In this document: positions 11,816 to 24,766 of the stretch, piece after piece
Numbering within the stretch: the stretch's first letter is position 1
Layout: each line of letters opens with the position of its first letter
NCBI GenBank assembly: GCA_032358165.1
Contig: JAALGY010000012.1
Span: 2,604,001-2,668,000, forward strand
Direction of reading: 5' to 3'
Source of the DNA: Diplosphaera chodatii
Taxonomy: Eukaryota; Chlorophyta; Trebouxiophyceae; Prasiolales; Stichococcaceae
DNA length: 64,000 nucleotides
The notes under the pieces: model-generated
The model's database searches: none
What the model saw: the letters and a program-made list of their open reading frames with translations, nothing else
What the model was told of the DNA's origin: nothing
Made by a program: the position numbers and the translations under genes

Positions 11816-14172
11816 TCATTCGAACGGCTGAGGAACTTTGTGAAAGGCAAATGGTACACCTATTGCCGGTGGCCACATGTCAGGATCCGCTTCCTCCTCT
11901 GGGCTGCACACACGGGGCAGGACAGCCAGTGAGCATGGTGTGAGCAGCACGTATGCCGGCAGGCAAGCAGACTTGCAATGTGGCTGGTTGCCCAGGGAGC
12001 TGGATGGGTACCGACTGAGGATACCATGCACCTGCAGTGTATCAACTGGCATCTGCCGATCCCCAGTGTCACCCAGGGCTCCCCCTGCATGCCAGTCACC
12101 AGCAGCTTCCTGATACCTCCCGATGGGCTCCACCAGACAAGCTCCATACCGCACATGGCAAACCCGAAGCATACTGCGCGTTGCCATGCAGTTTGAGGCT
12201 TGCAGCAACTCACAAAGATGACATGCCAGACATGCTCCATGGCGTATCCAGAGCGTCTCGCGTCATCAAAGGAGTTGATGCGCTCCAGCAGGTCCACATA
12301 GAACATCTTTGGGTGTGCATAAATGCGATCTCGCCTGACCACGAACTCGCCACAACAGCCTGCACATTGCATGACTGTGATGAGTCCGAGTAAGCCTAAC
12401 AAGGACTCCAGCATGACAAGCGCCAGATGGTTACAGGTAACCATGGCATGTGAGCACAGGTCGCTCCCTCGGCACCTGGCGCCCGAACCTCGGCCGGGGG
12501 CAGCCCAAATGTGTCGTTCAGCCCTAGCGCCTCCCAGAGTTCACCTGCAACATCATGCTGAAGATGAGCCACGAAATGTGTCCTCACACCAGAGACATGA
12601 CTCGTGCATGCACTGCACGAGTGCATGCTCAAGCGCACAGCAAAATGCTGCGCTGCGACAACATCAAGCACTCTGCTATCTGCACAGCGGAAGCTGCAGG
12701 CACGCGCACATGGCTGCACCGAGGCTCACGTAGAATACTGCCTTGCCAACCACGGTTGATGATGCCCTCGGGCCCGTTGCGCGTCTGGTTGTGACAGGCT
12801 CCAGGATCGATCGGACTGATCCAGATTGCCAGATCCCTGCAGGCGTATGCAGCAACATCATTGACTGCTACGCATCGCACTGTGCATGGTCCTCTGTGGC
12901 ACGTGTACTCAGGGGATACAGTTGAGGCATACATTTCTGGGCTGAGCAGGTGCTGCACACTCTACTTTATGAGCAAGCGCTTGATGAAACGGAGATGACT
13001 TGCCAGAAGTTCGACCCAAACATCCCCCATGTGCGCATGTTGGCAAAAGGCACCTCTCCCCACCGCAGCCGCAGAATCGTGTCAGTGAAGTTGGCGCCTG
13101 GTGGCCGATGCCAGGACTCCCTGTGCGACACCGACATTGCCATCAGCTGCTGAGGGGGGCAACATGCCAACCAAAACCCTAAGGGTCCTAGCCGCAAATG
13201 CATGCTCTATGTGGTCTGAATACAGAAGTGACAGTGCATCAAGTTTCAGTATCTGCCAGAACACACCAGTGCCCATGGATGAAGATAGTTGTCTGCGGCA
13301 AACCGATGTCATAGTTGTCAATGATGAACTGCAAGTAGGTGCTGCCCTCGCTTGCTTTCCCACTTGCTAGGTGTGGCCAGCAGCCCTCTTCTGATGCCGC
13401 GGTGCTATTTGAGGCCGTCAAATCTGCACTCACATAGCTGTGACTCGAGAGCATGCATGCCGTGAGGGTGCAACATCCTGCGCAGCACAGGCAAACCCCA
13501 TCTCGGCATCTGCACCAGCCCTGCCAGCGGTGTACCCACTGGACACTGTCTCACTTCTGCAGTGCTGCCGCCTATCGTCAGCAAACTCGGCCTTGTAGAT
13601 GGTGGTCTGTATGTTTGTGCCTGCAAAGTGCTCTTCCAGCCACTGCGCATGGTCTGCATCAGTATCAAGTCGAGCGTCATGACAGCACCAAAAGCTACTG
13701 CTGACACACTTCAGATGGCACAGACGAGTGGGATGAGTGAGCGGCATCAACAACATCCATGGTTGGCTGCGGGCATGGCTCAGTCGTGAGTGCGCATCAG
13801 GAGTGCCTGGATCTAGAGTGGCGGCTACGACCATGCGCTCCGGCGGCGTTCGGGCACCAGATCGCCGCAACATGTCCTTTGCGCCGGCCCACATCTCCAC
13901 CGGCTGCGGAATGCGCTGCAACCACACCTTGGCCAGCACATGGTCGACCTCAGTCACGCTTCTGCCTGCAAGAGGGGTAGCGCACGCAGCAGCTGAGACA
14001 TGAGTGGTGCCTACTACGCAGTGGACATGGCAACATGCGATACGTACTGACTGGCATGGCCAAGCGCGGTGAGACGCCCATGTGTACCTGCATGCATGGT
14101 CGCTTGAGGAGCACGCGACTTTTGAGATGTACCTGGAGCCGTGATCAACAGACCGAGCATGCATGTAGCCAT
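11816..14172 (-). CDS. DUF3431-family membrane-anchored protein
   Basis: Supported exons, in order, are 14172-14133 (hydrophobic segment MLGLLITAP), 13965-13807, 13653-13555, 13366-13267, 13120-13000, then 12544-12476, 12359-12214, 12084-12032 and 11903-11816. Exons between 12999 and 12545 are not resolved. The DUF3431 (PF11913) landmarks are present: MVVAAT...HAQWLEEHF, TYLQFIIDNYDIGLP followed by TTIFIHGHWESWH, and near the end CCGEFVVRRDRIYAHPK plus MEHVWHVIFGEPWV. DUF3431 proteins are of unknown activity, often membrane-anchored and found in fungi and algae. The exon ending at 13807 needs a GC donor to reach HAQWLEEHF in frame. The true start may lie upstream, because the frame is open to about 14350 without another Met. 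Confidence 0.75.
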
Positions 14173-15673
14173 GAGGACGGCGACCAGCAGCTGGACTCGT
14201 GGCAGCGACCCCAGACACTGCTGGGCAGCGCTCCCGGCGGCATGCTGGGCGCCAGGTACAAGACTGCAACGCGCACAGCTGCTGTGAGGCCGAGCCTGTC
14301 GGCTACGTCCAGCCGCACCATCATCTCCATGGACTGCAGGCTGCTGCAGTCAGGCCAGGCGCCAGTAGGGCATTGCGCACTGCGACAGCTAGTGCAGTGG
14401 TGCAGCTCAGAGGATAGCTTGAAAACCATTGCGACCGTCTGCCGCCAACTGCAGCTGCACTTGACCATGCTGGCAACATCCTATCGTGGCCAAGCTGGGC
14501 CCCGACCGCAGGCGGTACAAGCCTCGCCATTTGTGCTCCGCATGCCCAACGACGGACTGCACCACTGTAGGCCGCAGTCAGGCTTCAGAACCTCACGCTT
14601 CATGCCTGGGTGGCTGCCTGCAGTCCTGTGCAGGACTTTCCGCCACCGCTGCTCTCGCACGGCTGCATGGCTCCTGCTGCACTTGGGTGCGAGTTCGGGT
14701 GCTTGCCAGCACCGCTTCCGACTCTTGCGCTGAGCCTGCTGAGCTGGTAGACGCGCGGCCCTCGTTGCACATGTCACTGTCTGTGGCGCAGCGCCTCAAA
14801 GCGTCTGGCGGTGCTGCCAGTAACTGTGCGTGCAGCACCGTGAGATCAAGGTGTTACGTCGGGTACAACGCCACAGCACCACCGGCTTGGGAGCACCGGC
14901 TTCGGCTCTGCTGTCATAGTGAACCCTTCACACTCTGCGTCCGGCGGATGAGGTTGCGGAGCACTGTGCAATTCATATATCGTCATTTCCGTCCGGTGAA
15001 GATTTCAAGGGAAACCGTGGGACACTACTACATGCGTGTTTTGGGAGGGTAGTGCATGTATGAATGCCGATCTGAGCTAGCACGCTGCTCACTTGACATG
15101 ACTTCACGGTGTTATGTCCTCTGCCGACAAACAGCGCCCAGTAGTGCTCGCTGCGCGCGTCACATGCTTCCTCGAAGTTAACAGGGCTAAGTCAAGGGTA
15201 GCTGCCTAATCACATGCGCAAAAGGAGGGGGTAAGAGATATTGACATGCTAGGCGAGGGGAATGTAACTTTTGTTCCCCTAGCTACAACTTCTGTTTCCC
15301 TTGCTGCAGGGTTCAGGCCCCCGTGCGTGTAACGTATGTATTCGCCTTCTATTCCCCCATCATTGCAGACGCTCTACTAGCATGCGCACCAGCCTCGGAG
15401 GATATTTGCCAGCCATGTGATGCAGCTGCACGTGCAGGCTTCACGCCGCAGGGCACAGAGAGCCGCGCAGGCGCGTGATCAGTACGCGTCGTGACTGCCC
15501 GTCGACAATGCGTGATCAGGCGTGATCAGACAGAACCGGGAGGAGCGTTCTGGACAGGCAACTTGTTGTACAGCGTCAAGTGGACAGGTGAAAGCATGCA
15601 AGGCAGCTGCAGTGCGAATTGTCCTTGTGGGGTGCTTTCAAGCCGTTTAGCATGACATTCAGTACAAGTCCCT
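14173..15673. other. Gene-poor stretch of 1.5 kb
   Basis: Open frames on both strands at 14480-15050 show no family motif. They may include the 5' end of the DUF3431 gene on the minus strand. From 15060 to 15670 the sequence has stops in all frames and no recognisable RNA gene. The region also holds the promoter of the methyltransferase-like gene starting at 15674. Confidence 0.4.
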
Positions 15674-17016
15674 ATGATGCTGCTGGTCAACCGCAGCATG
15701 AGCTGGACGCTCAGGAGGGGCGGCGTAGGCTTCGCTGCAGTCTTGTCGGCCGCCACTTTGTTCCTGCTGGGCCGTGCATCGGTCGAGACACCACCACATT
15801 CGCTGCTGGATCGCTGGCAGCAGCGGCGAGGACCTTCGCTCGAAGCGCCTGATCTAACACAAGAGGCGAACCAAGGGGCGCAGAGCGCATTTACAGGCAT
15901 ATACACCAACAACATCTGGGATGGCGGTGCCGGCAGTGGCAGTGGCCGCGGCAGGTAGTGTCAACATGGGTTTTGCAGCTGTTCACCTGCATGTTTGAAG
16001 CACTCGGTTAGTCTGTGGTCTGACGGACATGTTGCTTGTACGCAGCGAGCCAGAGCACACGGTCGGCGCGCAGTTGGCAATGGTGTCGGTCATTGCCAAG
16101 TACCGCATGACATCCATCATTGATATCCCGTGCGGCGCAATGAAATGGATGAGTGGGTAAGTACGCAAGGTTTTTCGGCTTCCTCTGTTCGTTTTAGAAG
16201 AGTCTGTGTATCATTTAAATTGTTTCTCATCCTGCTTTTGTTCGACACCATCAAACAAGCGTGCTTGATTTTATGACGTGGAAACTGCAGGTTACTTCCT
16301 GATCTGGAAGATATTCAGCCAAAATTACGGTGTGCACTGGGCATTGTGCATGTTCCGACAACGCAAGCACTTGCCGGCTGAGCAATGGTGTGGTGCTGAT
16401 GATGGCCTTACGGCTACATGATGCAAATGTTGCATGCAGCAAGGCACTCATTCTCTGGAATTCTTTGCACTAGCTATTTGGGCGCGGACATCGTTCCGCA
16501 TGTCATTGGGAACAACACATTGAGATTCAGGAATAAATTCCCCATCTGGGACTTCAAAGTTATGGACTTTTCAACTCACCAGATTCCTCGTGGATATCAG
16601 CTGATTCTCTGCAGGTGATGCAGCTTGAGTGCATATCAAGCTTTTGTATTCAGGGTGCATGTTGCCCTTTGTGCGTCCCGCATTGATCAACCAAGCTTAC
16701 TCCCCGTTGCAGGGATGCCTTACAACATCTCGACATGGACTTGATCACCAAAGGGCTGGAGACATTTGCAAGATCTTCAGCCCGATTTCTCTTGGTGGGA
16801 AGTTACAAACATGGATTTGAAGGCTTGACCAACAACATCAGGATAGAGACAGGAGGCTACTTCCCTATATTCCTTGATCTTCCCCCTTTTTCGCTCCCTG
16901 CTCCAAGCAGAATCTATGACGAGCATTATGACGGCAAGCAATTGTTTCTGTACAAGATTTCTGACCTTTCCAAGGTGGATTTCAAAGCGATGAAGGAACG
17001 TGTCCTGAAGTTTTGA
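15674..17016 (+). CDS. SAM-dependent methyltransferase-like membrane protein
   Basis: Five exons (15674-15954, 16046-16156, 16291-16329, 16474-16614, 16713-17016) give 291 residues in closed phase. Residues 17-34 are a likely signal anchor (VGFAAVLSAATLFLLG). The lumenal part starts with FTGIYTNNIW. It then shows a class I methyltransferase pattern: SIIDIPCGAMKWM (motif I region), YLGADIVPHVI, FPIWDFKVMDF, LILCRDALQHL and a late ARFLLVGSY strand. The glycine-poor motif I (DIPCGAM) matches a family found in algae, bacteria and giant viruses whose substrate is unknown. A TGTAA at 17082-17086, 66 nt past the stop, fits the chlorophyte polyadenylation signal. A second ATG at 15677 is an equally good start. 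Confidence 0.75.
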
Positions 17017-18000
17017 TCTGATCGTGCATGACATTGCATCATATTGATGTATCCTCTTCGCATACGTCTCGTGCTAGTTACTGTAACAGCATCAAGGCTC
17101 AAGGGGATCCTTCTGACTGGTATTATTCTGAGGATTCGCAGTAATGTTACATGGACCCAGAAAGGGACCTGCCCTGGTTGACAGATAGATGGTCGGATCT
17201 GCAGTGCACATGCATTGACCGGCCGACCACGCATTCGTCTGGGGTCTACACTTGCACTGTCACTTCCGAACTATGCTAGGCTTATAGGTCTTGGCTCTGT
17301 TCAGCGCATTGCAGTACGTGTACTTTCTCACACTTATTACGCGCATCAGTCCTTCTTTTCAGCGGCTTCAACAGAGGGTCATTGAGAGAGTACACTTGAA
17401 CACCTTCAGCAGCTTCGAGATACCCCATGCATCCATCGGCACCCTGCGAAGCTGTGATGGCATCGCTCATCAGTGTGGCCGCCGCGCTTGCCGCGAGCCG
17501 CTGCCACTGCGGCATGTAGTATTTAGCGCCGGGGCAAGGCGAGGTCCGGCGGCATCCTCGAGGTAGTCATGCTGCTGACCGCCATAGCTCAGCAGTACTT
17601 CATGCTCGGGGACCACGCCTGCGGTGCCAGCTGCAGAGATGCGGCATCGCACACGGCTGCAAAACTGCTGGTCACTGATGGACAGGTCGGTCTGGGCTGT
17701 CCACGTTTGATGAATACGTGCGTGCGGCCTCCTCACTTGCGTCCAAGGTTTTACTAGGTGCTGCGTAAAGGCTACAACACTTGCCTGCTAGCATGTCAGC
17801 ATACAGCTCGATGTGCATGTCCCAGGGCAGACGAATGGGATCCGCCAGCGTGCCGGGGCCGCCGTCGGTCAATGAGGTCAGTGGAGAGGCGCCGCACAAT
17901 TGCCACATCGACAAATGTATGCATTGACCAGGTGCGGCTGCGGGGCTGATGCAAGATTGGTGCTCTAGCTGTTATGGAAAAACATAGCTGACAGGCGGCC
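17017..18000. other. Unassigned stretch with weak exon-like pieces
   Basis: Minus-strand segments at about 17510-17340 (TLMSDAITASQGADGCMGYL), 17640-17560 (EVLLSYGGQQHDYLED) and 17870-17800 (ADPIRLPWDMHIELYAD) read like exons, but no family is recognised and the phases do not close. They may form one minus-strand gene ending near 17285. Confidence 0.25.
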
Positions 18001-18960
18001 TCCCGATCCACGATGCGGTGGGTTGCTGCAGGGCCACGTTTTCAGCTATGCGCTGCAGCGGCAGCCGGGCGCGGCGAACTTGGGCGGCCAGCCGTGGCTT
18101 CAATGCTGCGACCGTCATGCTGCCGGGTCACTCCGATGGGCTGCTGGTGCGCCAGCTGGACCAGTCGTGCTCTGCAAATTGCTGCAGTGGAAGCAGGTTG
18201 TCCACATACATCTGCAACCAGAGGCCGCACCCTGCTGCAGGGGCCCTTCGAGGTGCACTACTGCCAGCCGCGACCGCGCTTCCGGCCGGGGTGGCAGCAC
18301 ACGCCCTGCAGCGGGAACAGCCAGACATCAAAGCGCCAAGAGTCCCACGCTGAACAATGCTCATCACCTTCTGGCCCTTCTGGTTAGTGCACCTTAGCAC
18401 GCGTCTGCCAGTGGCGTCACAGACATGTTGACGCCTTGCGCTCACAGCATCACAAGAGCTGATACTGTGCAGGCACACCAACATGTATGAGATTGTGTCG
18501 GAGGCCGTTGGCCCGCTGTGGCGGACGATGCCCGAAGGCGAGGGCTGCCCGCTGCTGCTGAACGGCTGCGCGAAGCTGGTCCCGAGCATTGACGGCTACC
18601 CCATGCCGGACTTCTTGCACTGGGTGCTGCTGCCGTTCTCGCAGCGAAAGGTGAGCGCGCGGCACTGGCAAACAGGCAGCACAGCTGCCCAGCATACCCC
18701 ACACAGCAGACCACGGCGGCAGACTCTTGCACAAACTGGCGGCGATCGCAGTCACCGTGCTCGGCGCTGTTCTGGGCGCTGTCCATGCTGTGCCTGAATC
18801 CCCATCAAATATACCCTGGTGCAGTGACTCGTTCATGGCAGCTCATACTGTTGCAGCAATGGGATACGGTGGGCTGAGAGGGTGGATGTCGCTGCCCAGG
18901 TGGAGGACCTGCACGAGCTGTCTGCCCGGCGGCACGCCCGCGCCACTTCCCGCAGCCGCT
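18000..18960 (+). CDS. Possible GT61-like glycosyltransferase fragment
   Basis: The best exon is 18473-18650, with good acceptor (tgtgcag) and donor (gtgagc). It encodes HTNMYEIVSEAVGPLW and LLLNGCAKLVPSIDGYP, which resembles the NxYH...E..PL segment of GT61/DUF563 proteins. Pieces upstream (GPFEVHYCQPRPRFRPGW, about 18230-18310) and downstream (ending RSRCFR at about 18960) are compatible with it. The conserved C-terminal GAGxTHxLF region of GT61 is not found in the following 1.7 kb, so this may be a truncated gene, or a misreading of a minus-strand gene. Family assignment is tentative. Confidence 0.3.
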
Positions 18961-20696
18961 GCTTCCGGTGTGTCATGCTGTGCTCCATCCAGAAGCAATC
19001 CTCACACCCATGCATGCTAGCGTTGCAGCATTCCATCTTGCTGCCATGTTATCGTGCTCACCAGGCAGGTGCACCCAGCAATCTGATGGCGAGCATCCGC
19101 ACCCTTGCAGGCGGCTGAACCTGACAGCAGCATTGCTTTTGCCCATGAGGCAATATGAGCCACCAATGCCGCAGCAATGACAGCGCTTGCAGCAGCAGGA
19201 CGCAACAGTGAAGGCGGCAGCAGCGGCACCTCAGCAGCCACACACTGCCACGGCATGGCCATCCGTCAGACAGTGTCATGCCCAGGCAATGTTCGCCAGG
19301 GCGCTAGCGGGTGGCCAGCTCGGCTGGCGTGATGCTGGCGGCCGGTCCAGCTGCCGAGTGCTCCGCAGCTGGACCAAAACGTTTGTGCAGCCACGTATGT
19401 GCAGCAGCTCGCAACACAAACAGCATCAGACACGGCCGCTGGCCGCTCGTACCCTGCCATCTGGGCAGAGTCACTGCCGGCACCCAACCCTCAGGATGGC
19501 TACAGTCTGAAGCAGCATGTGCCAGCCTGCGAAGGCGGCAAAGCTAGCAGCTTGCGGCGGAGGCAGCAGCGGACCTGTGCTGCTTACCAGCAACGCACAG
19601 CTGCTGGCAGGCCATATGCCAAGCCAGCATGCAAAGTGTCAGTCAACAAGGGGCCACTCAATCTACTGGCACCTCATCCATCTTCGGGGTACCAGCCGAA
19701 GGTGCAGGGGACTGCAAGCATGGGCCGTTGCCGGCGTAAGGCAGCCGGTAGCGCCGGCAGCACGTGGCTGTGCACCGCAGCGGCCAGGCGCCAACATATC
19801 GCCTTCCTGCGCTTTGCTGCATGCAGCGCCAGCGCGCCCGCAACAAGGGCGCCACTGCTAGAGATCAGGCAGGCAAACACTGCTGCAGCTGGTGGCGCCA
19901 TCCTGCAGCTGCCCGCATGCAGCACCGACTACGCTGCCAGCAGCCATGGCCATGCCTTAAATGCCAGGAACCCTGAAACAAATGGAGTGGTGGCAGCGGC
20001 CAATGCTTCTGCAGCTGAACAGCAGCCACCACCGCTGGTTCTCCTGCGGTACATGGCTGCCCTTATGGCGAAAAGCAGATACAACAGGTCGGGCATTGTC
20101 GCCCACAGGGTTATATAGCCTGCAACAGTTTTGCTGGGTGAAGATTTTGAGTCAGTGTTTTTGGGGCTAGTATGAGTATATCCGTACAACTGCTTGGATC
20201 AAGCAGGCTCGTCTACAGTGGGATGAATACTGCTTCGTGAGTGCTCAAAGCGTCGTGCTGCTCGCTTGAGTCGACATGGGATCACAACAAACATCGTGTG
20301 CTTCTGCCGAATCGGGCCGGAGACGGTCGACAGACCTCGAGGCACTACTTTGGTATGTCAACAAAGTGCCAGACGGTTCGCCTGCAGCAGCGCGCTGGCA
20401 CCGCTACTTGCAGCACGTAAAAACGTTTGCACGTGCTTGCGCGCTGCCAGCTCGGATCCAGCATGCATTTCCGGGTTTACCCACTCCAGCATAATCGAGG
20501 ACGGGGTTCCGCACAATTGCAAGTCTTTCATGCGCGATCACATACATACGGCAAGTGGCCCGCTTCAGTTAGTAGCCTCGCATATACGTCTATAACGGCG
20601 ATGTGTGCAGTGTTCTTGTATCCTCTCCTGTTAGACAAGGGCATGATGGCAGCGCAGGTGCAGCTGTCTGACCTCATGACTTAGGCACCGAGCAAG
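18961..20696. other. Unassigned GC-rich stretch
   Basis: Long alanine-rich open frames occur on both strands between 19190 and 20190, typical of GC-rich shadow frames. On the minus strand hydrophobic runs appear at 19900-19840 (AAVFACLISSSGALVAGALA) and 19200-19150, so a membrane protein gene there is conceivable. No motif decides it. 20200-20696 shows nothing. Confidence 0.25.
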
Positions 20697-22841
20697 ATGA
20701 CAGCCGTTCAAGCCACTGCTGTAGCTTGCACTGTCACCTTGGTTCTGCTTGCGGTCAATTGGAGGCTGAATTTCTGCAGCTTGCGCCCAATCAGCCAAGC
20801 GCACGGCTTGCCCAGTGAGGAGATCACCGCCGTCTTGGACGTAGTCAGTGAGTGGGCTTGCAGCAGTCTACCCTTGGCTCACCAGGACGTTGCACGGATG
20901 CATGGGAGTGTGACAGTGGTGCGAGGTTCGAATGCATGCCCACAACCACGACAGCACAACAGATATCATTGCTCACGCTCTGCGCCCACTTGAGAATTGC
21001 AGGTGTCGCCGTCAAGCCCACATGCGTGAACAGGGAGGTGATACAGCAATGGTTTCGGCACATGAAACCGCGTACATTTCATATCATCACCGTTACGGCA
21101 GAGCAGTGCCGCATCTTTGAAGCCTGGCACACCCAAGTGCGGTGCTACACTGAGGTGCGCGACCGCCGTGCATTCGTGGAAGCCTTTCAGTAAAGTCGGC
21201 TTTAGGATTGCAACCTCTCGACAGCACCTCCAAGATCTGCACCACGGCGGCTGTCCAAGCAACTCTATCTCCATTCACATGCTGAGCACCTCACATGCCA
21301 TGCTATGCTGGCCTGCAAGGACAACTTCATGCCCAACATCACTAAGCACTCTGTGGACGCGGTATTGACTAAACACTATGGCGCAGACCCCAACAGTTTG
21401 CTCCTTGGCCGCCACCTTGGCGGTTGGTACTTGCAGCAGGTGGGCAAATATTGCTAGCATGTGCCATCAAGCAAGCAGTACATGTAGACACATGGATGAG
21501 CATACACACACATCAAAGCTGATCGACATGGTCATGTGTTGCAGTTTCTCAAACTGGGGGCAGCAGCGGCAATCCCTTCTCTGCCAGACCACTTCGTAAT
21601 CTGGGACTCAGACATGATACCACTTCGCCCATTGACGCTCTTCTTCCCCGCGCCTCAAACAGCCCCAGATTCCACGGGCGGCTCAGGCCGAAGCGTACGA
21701 ACTCCTCCCCATAGCAGCCTTCCGTCATGCATTCCAGTGGATAGCAAATTTGAGGGCAACATTGCATTCCACACGCTACTGCATATGCATCTGCACAAAT
21801 TGCATGGAACCAACTCAACGTGGTCGCCTAAGACGCACTATCGCGAGTTTGCAGGTCATCATCAACTTTGGTGAAGGACAGTGGAACGGGATGGGAGATC
21901 ATGTCCACCAGCGCATCTTTGGCCACCCGACAATCAATGCTCCTGATGGGACGAGCTTCGTAGCGCACATGATGGTGAAGCCCTGTGATGCCACTCAAGA
22001 GGGCGTAGCTTCCGTCTTCATCAGCATTCAAAGCATCTAAGACGTGCACATGCACATCTTTATGTAGTCTAGGTCGAGCAAGTAGCATGTATGGCACCAC
22101 ATAATCGATTCTTCTGCTGCCAATGTATAGGTGGTGTACAAGCCCTTCATGGCATCCTTTTTAGCAGCAATCGCAAACACATCCATGCCAGCTGAGCCTG
22201 AGGCTTGGGTGAACCGCATCTTGGAGGTGCTTCCCGCCGACAACCTAAAGGCAGGAGAGTCATGAAACAGTGTTGGAAATGATGTACTCACGCACGTTCG
22301 CACATTGCTTGTGCCTGCATTTTTGCCTGTCGCAATCAGCGCACGTGACGTAGTCTTGCAGCCGCCGGACCAGATGCCTGCGCTAGTGCAAAGACGGGTT
22401 TTACTTCATGCAGGCTTTTCCGAGTATGCATCATACATTACATATGTGCGGATGCGGTGGCCGATGACACAACAATTAGCACCACATATGACATGGTCGC
22501 GGCATGGCGCTGCTGAGGGCGACTTGATCGCATTGGCTCAAAGCAACCCTGACTCGCCAGCGCCCTGCTGTCCAACTCCTGAGATCTTGAAGGTGTGTTT
22601 GTTCTTTGACGCGTCCTGAGACATAGTACATTGAACTTTGTGGCCAACATGATTGCTGAGAATTCTGATGATGAGATATTGTGGAACTCATTTGTGGATC
22701 TCCATGTTGCAGAGAGCTGCAGATCTCGGTTTGGAGTATTGTGGCTTTGACGTGGGCCACTTTGACGAATGTAAGTACGCTGACAACAATCAGTCATATG
22801 GTGTACGACGGCGTCACCTTTTAGTAGAGCATCAGCTTTAG
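20697..22841 (+). CDS. DUF6492-like putative glycosyltransferase
   Basis: Exons: 20697-20847, 21003-21154, 21320-21439, 21545-21694 (or 21736), 21855-21974, 22131-22254, 22414-22592, 22713-22841; about 374 residues. An N-terminal anchor (residues 8-20, AVACTVTLVLLAV) is followed by HIITVTAEQCRIFE, GWYLQQFLKLGA, FVIWDSDMIPLRPL (DxD-like), WNGMGDHVHQRIFG, NAPDGTSFVAHMMV, AGFSEYASYITYV and LGLEYCGFDVGHF. This order matches DUF6492-type nucleotide-sugar transferase-like proteins. Two details are odd: exon 4 has two possible phase-0 donors, and the junction after 22254 needs a GA instead of a GT donor, although the exon phases and protein continuity (NLKAG/FSEY) are excellent. Golgi action is inferred from the anchor. 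Confidence 0.7.
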
Positions 22842-24766
22842 TGCTGCTCACTGCACCGCAAGACGGGCGACAACACTCTAATAGCACATGGTTTGGGAAC
22901 AAGCACTAAGTAAAGAGAATATCGGCTGTCATGCGAGATGAACAGCTTACGTACGTACCATCGGATTGCTTGACCATCATGCCGTGTGATCAGCAGATAG
23001 CAAAGGAATCAGCACGCATTTTGAGCTACAGTTAGCCCCATGGCAATTTGGTGCCGTTTTGGTTGGTCCGCAACTCGCGGGTGGTTGACCTTACTAGCTT
23101 GTGGGCAAACGAACTTGAAGGAAACAAGTCGTTTGCCGTGAGATGGCCAATATTCGTCTGGCGTAGAGGTATCATATGTGACGATGATATCTTTGCCGTG
23201 CAATATGGTGTCCCAGTGGCATTTGGACAATGGAAGTTCGGTGCTGCCAAGGCGCAGACGACATAGGCCGCAGCTTACTGTGCCTCATGCATTGTCCTAG
23301 GTGACCTCAGACAATACAGTTGCCATCGGCAACACTGCTTTGGTCATCACGCTGTCAAACGCACTCCGTGGCGCAGTCAACCGCTGGAAATGCCGAACGT
23401 ACTTGTGTCCACATCGCATGTCAGGCAGTAGACTGCATGGAAAAGCTGGCGGTCGTTGCAGAAGTGCGTCGTCGCAACGTGCATATGTAAAATGATGTCT
23501 GTTAGGGCTGCGCTGATCGGGCCAGGCTTCCTATGTATGAATGCTGCCCAGCCTGTGTTCAAATTCCTCTCTTGAAATTGTGTGTGACTCGAACATCCAC
23601 CCTTGTCTATCCGCCTCCCCGTCTGATGAGCCAGTGGTGCACATTGATCCAGAGCCGGAGCCATAAAATGCATTTCCACTTTGCTGTCAAAGTGATCAGC
23701 CGTGTTGCACTCATTGAGCCCAGCTTGTGTGGGGGTTGCGGTAGATCAACCAGCTAGAGCCCTTGCTGTGATTCATGTGATGCCAGCGGCGCAGATACAC
23801 CATAGCGTGTGGGCCATGCACCTCATGGACTGAGCTCACAACTAGCCGCCAGCTGCCGCCAGTCATGTAGGCTGTGCCAAGCTGGCAGGCTGTGACCACA
23901 CGCCATGATAAAGCCGCAAAAGCCCAGCACAGAATGCAAGGCTTGGCCTGCATGCCAGGGCTTTTCGCGTGTTGCGCCTCTGGCTAAAAGGAAGAAGCCC
24001 AAGCTCTGCCGTGCTCCGCTTCTGACAGTCCTCATGGCTGCTTCACAGGAGTGCAAGCACCATTCGGGTTCTTTCTCAGCCTAGACTCTGAATGCTTTGA
24101 ACAGATCCCCACAACAACCTTCCAGGTCATACACGAGTTGTGCTGTCATGCTGTATATTTGCACGGGGCAGCGGATTGTGGATGCATGCGCATCTCATGA
24201 TCCTCCACGTACCACTACGCCCGTGCTGCTGCAACACTGTTACATGCCTTGCCGTGCAATTCAGTCATACACAGACCGCACGTGACATTGCAGCACATGT
24301 GCTTCACGTTTGGGAGATTATCCCACGTGTGTAATTGTGCAAGATTGCACGGAACAACCGGACATACAAGCAGTGTCATCTGTCATGTCTGCAATCGACT
24401 CTTGTGTCTGCCAACGGTCCTGCACGCGGGCCAGACGGCGTGAAGTGAGCTGATGCGGTGTGCAGTGGCATAATGCAAGGTGGAGGGGGTGCAGACCCAT
24501 ATGGGAGCTGATCGCTGTACAGTTTGTGACGACGCTGGCACCTGACGCCCATGCCAGCCATTGACATGATGTTAGCCGCACGTTTCCGATGGACCGGTTG
24601 GGCCTGGCTTGAGCACAGATGGTGGCCACACAGCGCAAACTGAATATACACACAGCGCCAGACCTGATGCTTCGCCAGTGCATCAGCAGCTCAGGGTAGG
24701 CTGCGGATGCTTGCCATTTGAGTCTTGCGCCCTGCTCCCTCCTTCATAACGCACTGATGCGGCAAC
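22842..24766. other. 1.9-kb stretch without a recognised gene
   Basis: A short plus-strand open frame at 23048-23266 reads smoothly (VPFWLVRNSRVVDLTSLWAN) but has no recognised family; it could be a downstream exon or a spurious frame. 23300-24700 contains only short frames on both strands and no RNA gene or repeat that I can see. Confidence 0.35.

Noticed and set aside
13430..14269. 279-codon minus-strand open frame as a single-exon gene
   Set aside because: The DUF3431 landmarks occupy only parts of it and require introns; the rest is intron read-through.
19399..20118. 239-codon plus-strand open frame
   Set aside because: Alanine-rich with no family signature and overlapped by equally long open frames on the other strand, typical of GC-rich shadow frames.
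20925..20945. tRNA-like T-loop (ggttcgaat)
   Set aside because: It lies in an intron of the DUF6492-like gene and no acceptor, D or anticodon stems can be formed around it.
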